The notes beneath the pieces were generated by a model. It was given only the letters and a program-made list of their open reading frames with translations, was not told the DNA's origin and did no database searches. Position numbers and translations under genes: made by a program. DNA of 59,884 bases from an uncultured Fibrobacter sp. (GTDB lineage: Bacteria > Fibrobacterota > Fibrobacteria > Fibrobacterales > Fibrobacteraceae). Of the stretch, positions 54,028 through 59,884 are shown one piece after another. How positions within the stretch are numbered: the stretch's first letter is position 1; each line of letters opens with the position of its first letter. The stretch spans positions 1-59,884 of the forward strand of contig CAMHDS010000008.1 of the NCBI GenBank assembly GCA_946183925.1, given 5' to 3'.

Positions 54028-55157
54028 CGGGAAAACAGTTTCAGGATTTTCTGGGCCACCTGCTCGTTGCCCTGGACACCCATGAAGTCCTGGGCGTGCG
54101 GGCCGTAGGAGAAGATGGGGACGGGGATGGGGGTGTGGCTTCCGCTCACATACACGCCTTCCATGTCGCCCTCTTCCGGGTCTCCGCCCCAGATGACCAG
54201 GCCGCCGGTTTCGTGGTCGGCCGATATCACCACCAGGGTGTTGCCGTCCTGGTCGGCGAATTTGATGGCCTCTGCAATGGCCTGGTCAAAGTCCAGGAGT
54301 TCCCGTACGGCGCTCTCGTACTGGTTGGCGTGGCAGGCTTTGTCTATGCGGGCGCCCTCTACCATGAGGAAGAAGCCCTTCCCGGCCTCTTTACGGGCGT
54401 TCAGGAAGTCGATGGCCTGACGGGTGGCCTTGGGCAGGAAGTCCGTGCGGCCGTCCACGATGTAGCCGGTCTCTACCTTGGGAGGCAGCACGCCCAGGCG
54501 ATCGGCCGTGGCGCAGCGGGGATCGTCCAGGGAGTTGACTACCGTGAAGGTCTTTTCCACGGCGGCGCGGGTGGCCTCCGGGCGCTGTTCGAACACGTCC
54601 TTGCTGCCGGCGGCGAAGTAGCGGAGGACGCTACTGGGGAGGTCGGCCCAGATTTCGTCGGTCATGCGGCGGTTCGGCTGGTGGGCGAAGAAGCACGCCG
54701 GTGTGGCTCCGTTAAGGTCGTCCGTGGAGACTACACCGGAGATAAAGCCTTCTTTGGCAATGACTTCCGGGATATTTTCGATGGGACGCTTCAGCATGTC
54801 CACGCCCACGGCGTTGTTGTACGTCTTTTGGCCGGTGGAATAGGCGGTGCCGGAGGCGGCCGAATCTGTGGTGAAGTTGTCTGCGCTCTGGGTGGTCACC
54901 CAGCCCATGTGCTTGAGGTTGGCGTAGGTGAGGTCTCCGCCGTTGGCGAACAGGCCGGAAGCGATTTGGGCCAGGCCGGTGCCGTCCCCGATCATCAGGA
55001 TAACGTTCAGCGGTTTGCGTTCGCTGCCGTCCGACGAGTAGGTGGGGTGGTAGGATTCGTGCTGGGGAGCGTCTTCGATGGCGCCTTTGACAATTCTCTG
55101 GGCACTCATCTGGATGGTGACCATGGCCGCAAGGGCAAGGAGCAACAGTTTTTTCAT
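54024..55157 (-). CDS. Alkaline phosphatase
   Basis: A 377-residue secreted phosphatase of the PhoA fold. Signal peptide residues 1-19 (ending QMSAQ). ILMIGDGTG (Asp58) and TTDSAASGTAYSTG (nucleophile Ser99) are the metal and catalytic sites; ADHETGG near residue 315 binds zinc. Start ATG 55157, just after its promoter. The frame stays open far upstream through antisense groES-groEL sequence, which I do not count as coding. Its stop overlaps the pbpC stop by 4 nt, convergently, with no visible terminator. Confidence 0.92.
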   Translation of the reverse strand: MKKLLLLALAAMVTIQMSAQRIVKGAIEDAPQHESYHPTYSSDGSERKPLNVILMIGDGTGLAQIASGLFANGGDLTYANLKHMGWVTTQSADNFTTDSAASGTAYSTGQKTYNNAVGVDMLKRPIENIPEVIAKEGFISGVVSTDDLNGATPACFFAHQPNRRMTDEIWADLPSSVLRYFAAGSKDVFEQRPEATRAAVEKTFTVVNSLDDPRCATADRLGVLPPKVETGYIVDGRTDFLPKATRQAIDFLNARKEAGKGFFLMVEGARIDKACHANQYESAVRELLDFDQAIAEAIKFADQDGNTLVVISADHETGGLVIWGGDPEEGDMEGVYVSGSHTPIPVPIFSYGPHAQDFMGVQGNEQVAQKILKLFSR

Positions 55158-55179
55158 AAACAGACAAAATGTATTTGTA

Positions 55180-55187
55180 CAAAAATA
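55180..55187 (-). promoter_or_regulatory. Promoter of the alkaline phosphatase gene (TATTTTTG)
   Basis: Minus-strand TATTTTTG matches TAnnTTTG and lies 22 nt before ATG 55157. No Pho box was recognised. Confidence 0.55.
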
Positions 55188-55264
55188 AATAGAATTCTTT
55201 GAGAAAACAAGTGATGGCATCCGTGACGGATGCTTTTCCTGCCAATTTGGCAGTCGGCCTCCCT

Positions 55265-55280
55265 TGGCACAGCACTTGAT
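55265..55280 (+). promoter_or_regulatory. Possible sigma-54-like promoter of groES-groEL
   Basis: TGGCAC (55265-55270), 5 nt, TTGAT (55276-55280) resembles the sigma-54 -24/-12 consensus TGGCAC-N5-TTGC except for A in place of the last C. No CIRCE element and no TAnnTTTG box were found between 55190 and 55344. A leader of about 55 nt would follow, with an AT-rich end before the groES ATG. Confidence 0.4.
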
Positions 55281-55344
55281 TATCCTTAGCCGTCCTTCCT
55301 CCGGGAGGGGCGGTTCATTGTAACTGTTAAAAAATATAATAACT

Positions 55345-55611
55345 ATGCTTAAACCGTTAGGAACAAGAGTGGTCGTAGAGCCCAAAGAGGCCGAGACCAT
55401 GACCGCCGGGGGCCTGTACATCCCGGACAATGCCAAGGAAAAGCCCCAGCAGGGCGTGATTGTGGCCGTGGGCCCCGGTGCCAAGGACGAACCCATGGAG
55501 GTGAAGGTGGGAGACACCGTGCTGTATGGCAAGTATGCCGGTACGGAGGTTACCGTGGACACCAAGAAATACCTTATTGTGAAGCAGGCCGATATCCTGG
55601 CTATTCTGTAA
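55345..55611 (+). CDS. groES: Co-chaperonin GroES
   Basis: An 88-residue heptamer-forming lid of the GroEL folding chamber. [16 protein letters not shown] at the start and the mobile loop [12 protein letters not shown] (about residues 18-29) that docks on GroEL are both present; [15 protein letters not shown] is the conserved C-terminal part. The start ATG 55345 has no Shine-Dalgarno site but an AT-rich leader (TTAAAAAATATAATAACT), common in this phylum. Confidence 0.97.
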   Translation: MLKPLGTRVVVEPKEAETMTAGGLYIPDNAKEKPQQGVIVAVGPGAKDEPMEVKVGDTVLYGKYAGTEVTVDTKKYLIVKQADILAIL

Positions 55612-57252
<1,641 letters not shown>

Positions 57253-57278
57253 TCTGCAGTTTATAATTGACAGGGGGG

Positions 57279-57318
57279 TGACCGCAAGTCTGATCGGCTT
57301 GCGGTCATCTTCTTTTTT
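57279..57318 (+). terminator. Terminator of groES-groEL
   Basis: TGACCGCAAG (57279-57288) pairs perfectly with CTTGCGGTCA (57298-57307), 9-nt loop, followed by TCTTCTTTTTT. Confidence 0.92.
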
Positions 57319-57370
57319 CCCTTGCCCGCCGCGTCTGAGGGAGCGTTTTGGGATTGTACGGGGAAATGAT

Positions 57371-57378
57371 TAAATTTG
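57371..57378 (+). promoter_or_regulatory. Promoter of the small secreted protein / GH2 pair (TAAATTTG), leaderless
   Basis: TAAATTTG matches TAnnTTTG and ends only 4 nt before ATG 57383, so the transcript should start at or beside the start codon. Confidence 0.6.
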
Positions 57379-57382
57379 GCGT

Positions 57383-57781
57383 ATGAAAAGATTGTTGTTT
57401 ACGGGAGCGATGCTGCTCCTGACTGTCCTGGGTCTTCGGGCCCAGACCTATGTTATCCGGACAGAGGGCGAAATCCCTCAGGAGGCGGAAAAGGTCCTTG
57501 TCCAGCGTTTTACCCAAATGTTGGAAGCCGGAGGCCTGGCGGTGTCGGAGGCGGGTACGCCGCTTACGGTCGGCTTTGAGGTCAAGGACCGGATGGAAAC
57601 CCCGGGCTCGATGAGCCAGGTGGCCCTGCAACTGGAAATCAAGGCTGCGGCAGGGGAGGTGGAGGAAGTGTTCCCCGTAAAGGGCGTGGGCGAAAACGAG
57701 GCCGATGCCTGGCTGCGGGCGGTGAAACAGCTGCTTCCCCGATCCAAGGCAGCCCGATCGTTTGTTGAAAAACTCAAATGA
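57383..57781 (+). CDS. Small secreted protein of unknown function
   Basis: A 132-residue protein with a Sec signal peptide (residues 1-20, ending GLRAQ). The mature part is about 110 residues, predicted mixed alpha/beta, with VLVQRFTQMLEAGGLAV and a C-terminal DAWLRAVKQLLPRSKAARSF helix. I recognise no family. It overlaps the glycoside hydrolase gene by 4 nt (ATGA), so both are made together and probably work in the periplasm. Confidence 0.75.
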   Translation: MKRLLFTGAMLLLTVLGLRAQTYVIRTEGEIPQEAEKVLVQRFTQMLEAGGLAVSEAGTPLTVGFEVKDRMETPGSMSQVALQLEIKAAAGEVEEVFPVKGVGENEADAWLRAVKQLLPRSKAARSFVEKLK

Positions 57782-59685
57782 CTATGCGTATCGCCCGATT
57801 TGCCTTTTTGTCGGCCCTGTTGATGCTGGCGGCTTGCTCTACAAGGGAAGAACCCTACGCTTGGGCCCCTGCGGGAGACCGTATCCGCACCCGGTGGGCA
57901 GAGGAACTGGATCCCGCCCATGTGCTGGAAGCGTATCCCCGCCCGCAGATGGTGCGGGAGCGCTGGATGTCGCTCAACGGCCTTTGGGACTATGCCATAC
58001 TGCCGCAGGGCCGGCTGGATGTCACCGACGCTGAAAACTTGGAAAAGGGGGTGGATTATCCCGCCCGGGCAGACGGAAAAATCCTGGTCCCTTTCTGTGC
58101 GGAATCGGCCCTGTCCGGCGTGGGGAGGCATGTCGGGGAGGACGAATCGCTGTGGTACCGGACCCGTTTCCGGGTGCCCAAAGGATGGAAAGAGCGGGTG
58201 CTCCTGCACTTCGGCGCCGTGGACTGGCAGGCCGATGTCTGGCTGAACGGCGCGTATGTGGGGCAGCACACGGGCGGATACACCGCTTTCTCCTTTGATG
58301 TCACGCCTTTCCTGAAAAAGCGCGGGGAGCAGACGCTGGTGGTCCGGGTGCTGGACGGGACGGACAACGACCGTCAGCCCCGTGGAAAGCAGGTCTCCCA
58401 GCCTTCCGGCATTTGGTACACCCCCGTTACCGGTATCTGGCAGAGCGTTTGGCTGGAGCCGGTTCCGGCGGCTTCCGTCAGCCGATATACCGCTACCCCC
58501 AGCCTTACGGGGTGGGATGTCGCGGTCCTTTCCGACGGCGCTTTGCCTTCGGACCAGGTGGTGGTGACGGTGCGGGAAGGCAAAATAGGCTATGCTGCCG
58601 GGGAAGACGCCGCCGGAGAAGTGGTGGCGCGTGCTGCCGGTCCTGTTTCCGGGACCTTGCACCTGGAGGTGGCAGACCCGCAGTGCTGGAGCCCGGAATC
58701 CCCCTATCTCTATGCAATGGAGGTTTCCCTGGAGCGTGGCGGGAAGGTTCTGGACCGGGTGCAGGGATACGCCGCCCTGCGTACTGTGTCCCAGGTGCGG
58801 GATGCGGCGGGGTACAGGCGGATCGGCCTGAACGGGAAACCGCTGTTCCAGTTCGGTCCCCTGGACCAGGGCTGGTGGCCGGACGGGCTGTATACCGCTC
58901 CCTCGGACGAGGCTCTCCGCTTCGATATCCTTAAAACCCGGGAGTTCGGCTTTAACATGATCCGCAAGCATATCAAGGTGGAGCCGGAGCGTTGGTACAC
59001 CTGGTGCGACCGCTTGGGAATCCTGGTCTGGCAGGACATGCCGTCGGTGTCGGACAGCCGTCATGGCCGATGGGAACAGTGGAAATGGGCCTCTCCGGAG
59101 GACGACTCCCGCCTGAGCGGGGAAGCGCGCGCGAATTATTATAAGGAGTGGGGAGAGATTATCGGCCAGTTGTACAACCATCCGTGCGTTGTGGTATGGG
59201 TGCCTTTCAATGAGGGGTGGGCCCAGTTTGACACGCCGGAGGTGGTTGCTTTTACCCGGCAGGCAGACTCCACCCGGCTTGTCAATTCCGCTTCCGGCGG
59301 AAACTCCTATCCGGTGGGGGATATCTTTGACAGCCACAACTATCCCGGACCGCACATGAAGTTTACTTCGGGCGGCCGGCAGATAGATGTCCTGGGGGAA
59401 TACGGTGGCATCGGCTGGGCCGTGGAGGGTCATCTGTGGCAGCCGGATCGCAATTGGGGATATGTCCAGTATCATTCGGCCGACGAAGTCTTTGCTCAGT
59501 ATCAGGAGTTTGCGCGCGAACTGATCCCTACTGTGGCGCAAGGGGTGTCTGCGGCGGTCTATACCCAGACCACCGATGTAGAGATAGAGGTGAACGGTCT
59601 GATGACTTACGACCGCAAACTGGTGAAGATGGACCCGGAGAAACTGCGGGCGGTGAACAGGGCTGTCATAGAATCGCTTAAATAA
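57778..59685 (+). CDS. Glycoside hydrolase family 2 lipoprotein
   Basis: A 635-residue lipoprotein (lipobox LAAC, Cys20-22) with the GH2 plan: N-terminal sugar-binding sandwich (SLNGLWDYA, WYRTRFRVPKGW, DVWLNGAYVGQHTGGYTAF), an immunoglobulin-like middle, and the TIM barrel with acid/base Glu479 (PFNEGW) and nucleophile Glu541 (LGEYGG). GH2 includes beta-galactosidases, glucuronidases and mannosidases; the substrate is not fixed by sequence. The start may be ATG 57778 or ATG 57784. It is not in a PUL: no SusC/SusD pair lies nearby. Confidence 0.92.
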   Translation: MTMRIARFAFLSALLMLAACSTREEPYAWAPAGDRIRTRWAEELDPAHVLEAYPRPQMVRERWMSLNGLWDYAILPQGRLDVTDAENLEKGVDYPARADGKILVPFCAESALSGVGRHVGEDESLWYRTRFRVPKGWKERVLLHFGAVDWQADVWLNGAYVGQHTGGYTAFSFDVTPFLKKRGEQTLVVRVLDGTDNDRQPRGKQVSQPSGIWYTPVTGIWQSVWLEPVPAASVSRYTATPSLTGWDVAVLSDGALPSDQVVVTVREGKIGYAAGEDAAGEVVARAAGPVSGTLHLEVADPQCWSPESPYLYAMEVSLERGGKVLDRVQGYAALRTVSQVRDAAGYRRIGLNGKPLFQFGPLDQGWWPDGLYTAPSDEALRFDILKTREFGFNMIRKHIKVEPERWYTWCDRLGILVWQDMPSVSDSRHGRWEQWKWASPEDDSRLSGEARANYYKEWGEIIGQLYNHPCVVVWVPFNEGWAQFDTPEVVAFTRQADSTRLVNSASGGNSYPVGDIFDSHNYPGPHMKFTSGGRQIDVLGEYGGIGWAVEGHLWQPDRNWGYVQYHSADEVFAQYQEFARELIPTVAQGVSAAVYTQTTDVEIEVNGLMTYDRKLVKMDPEKLRAVNRAVIESLK

Positions 59686-59712
59686 TTGATTCTTAGCTTG
59701 TTATATGGATTT

Positions 59713-59739
59713 CCGGCAGGGTTTTCCCTGCCGGTTTTT
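59713..59739 (+). terminator. Terminator after the GH2 gene
   Basis: CCGGCAGGG (59713-59721), TTTT loop, CCCTGCCGG (59726-59734), then TTTTT: a textbook intrinsic terminator. Confidence 0.95.
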
Positions 59740-59807
59740 CGTAAGTGACTGATTACAAGTGAATTTTGAAAATATTTAAAAAATATTCAAAAAAAAGTGC
59801 GGAAAAA

Positions 59808-59867
59808 TTTGTGGAATCAGAAAAAAGGTGTACCTTTGCAATCCCGTTCGGAAACGAGCGGGTTTTT
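59808..59867 (+). promoter_or_regulatory. Strong promoter followed at once by a terminator-like hairpin
   Basis: TTTG (59808-59811), a 19-nt gap and TACCTTTG (59831-59838) give a consensus Bacteroidota promoter. The start should fall near 59843-59846, exactly where CCCGTTCG (59843-59850) pairs with CGAGCGGG (59855-59862) around GAAA, followed by TTTTT. The transcript would thus begin with a hairpin, either a 5' protecting stem or an attenuator. The gene it serves lies beyond the window. Confidence 0.75.
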
Positions 59868-59884
59868 CAGCCCCGAAGCCGAAA

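Overview
The window is a piece of a Bacteroidales (Bacteroidota) chromosome. Evidence for this: promoters of the Bacteroidota type (TTTG/TTG, a 19-21 nt gap, then TAnnTTTG), few Shine-Dalgarno sites, fimbrillin-family lipoproteins, a UpxY/NusG-like antiterminator, Rpn-family nuclease genes and a GroEL ending in a GGMM tail. No rRNA, tRNA or CRISPR array was seen.

Region 1 (1-17.3 kb) is the most unusual part. It is a near mirror-image locus with a tyrosine recombinase (8566-9897) at its centre. Two three-gene operons for surface lipoproteins of fimbrial type run outward from it: operon A to the left (8239 to 1408) and operon B to the right (10017 to 16367). The operons are paralogous gene by gene. 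The first genes of A and B share a 42-bp inverted repeat (40/42 identical; 8165-8206 and 10017-10058) that encodes the lipobox of the signal peptide. The segment between the repeats carries the recombinase, a leftward promoter and the start codon plus first 11 codons of gene A1. Gene B1 as it stands has no promoter, start codon or signal-peptide N-terminus. Inversion would give B1 a complete signal peptide in frame and take it from A1. I infer a self-contained flip-flop that expresses one of two alternative fimbrial operons. An Rpn-family gene sits at each outer edge (intact on the left, broken on the right), each preceded by GC-rich repeats.

Region 2 (17.3-43.8 kb) is a surface polysaccharide cluster. 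A leftward pair (polyprenyl-phosphate sugar transferase and UpxY-type antiterminator) is followed by a long rightward series: two beta-barrel proteins, an Fdt/Qdt-type set for a dTDP-3-acetamido-3,6-dideoxyhexose (two ketoisomerase homologues, acetyltransferase, aminotransferase), two O-acyltransferases, a Wzx flippase, a Wzy polymerase, ten glycosyltransferases or related proteins, a WbsX-type protein, and the Wza/Wzc export pair. Wzc has a striking Tyr-Gly tail. A HAD hydrolase and a nucleotidyltransferase close the series. About 26.7-30.9 kb is visibly AT-richer than the rest.

Region 3 (43.9-59.9 kb) is ordinary chromosome: MgtC-like membrane protein, DUF3737 protein, PatB/MalY-type C-S lyase, an alpha-2-macroglobulin lipoprotein paired with PbpC, an alkaline phosphatase on the other strand, groES-groEL, a small secreted protein, a glycoside hydrolase family 2 lipoprotein, and at the right edge a strong promoter followed at once by a hairpin.
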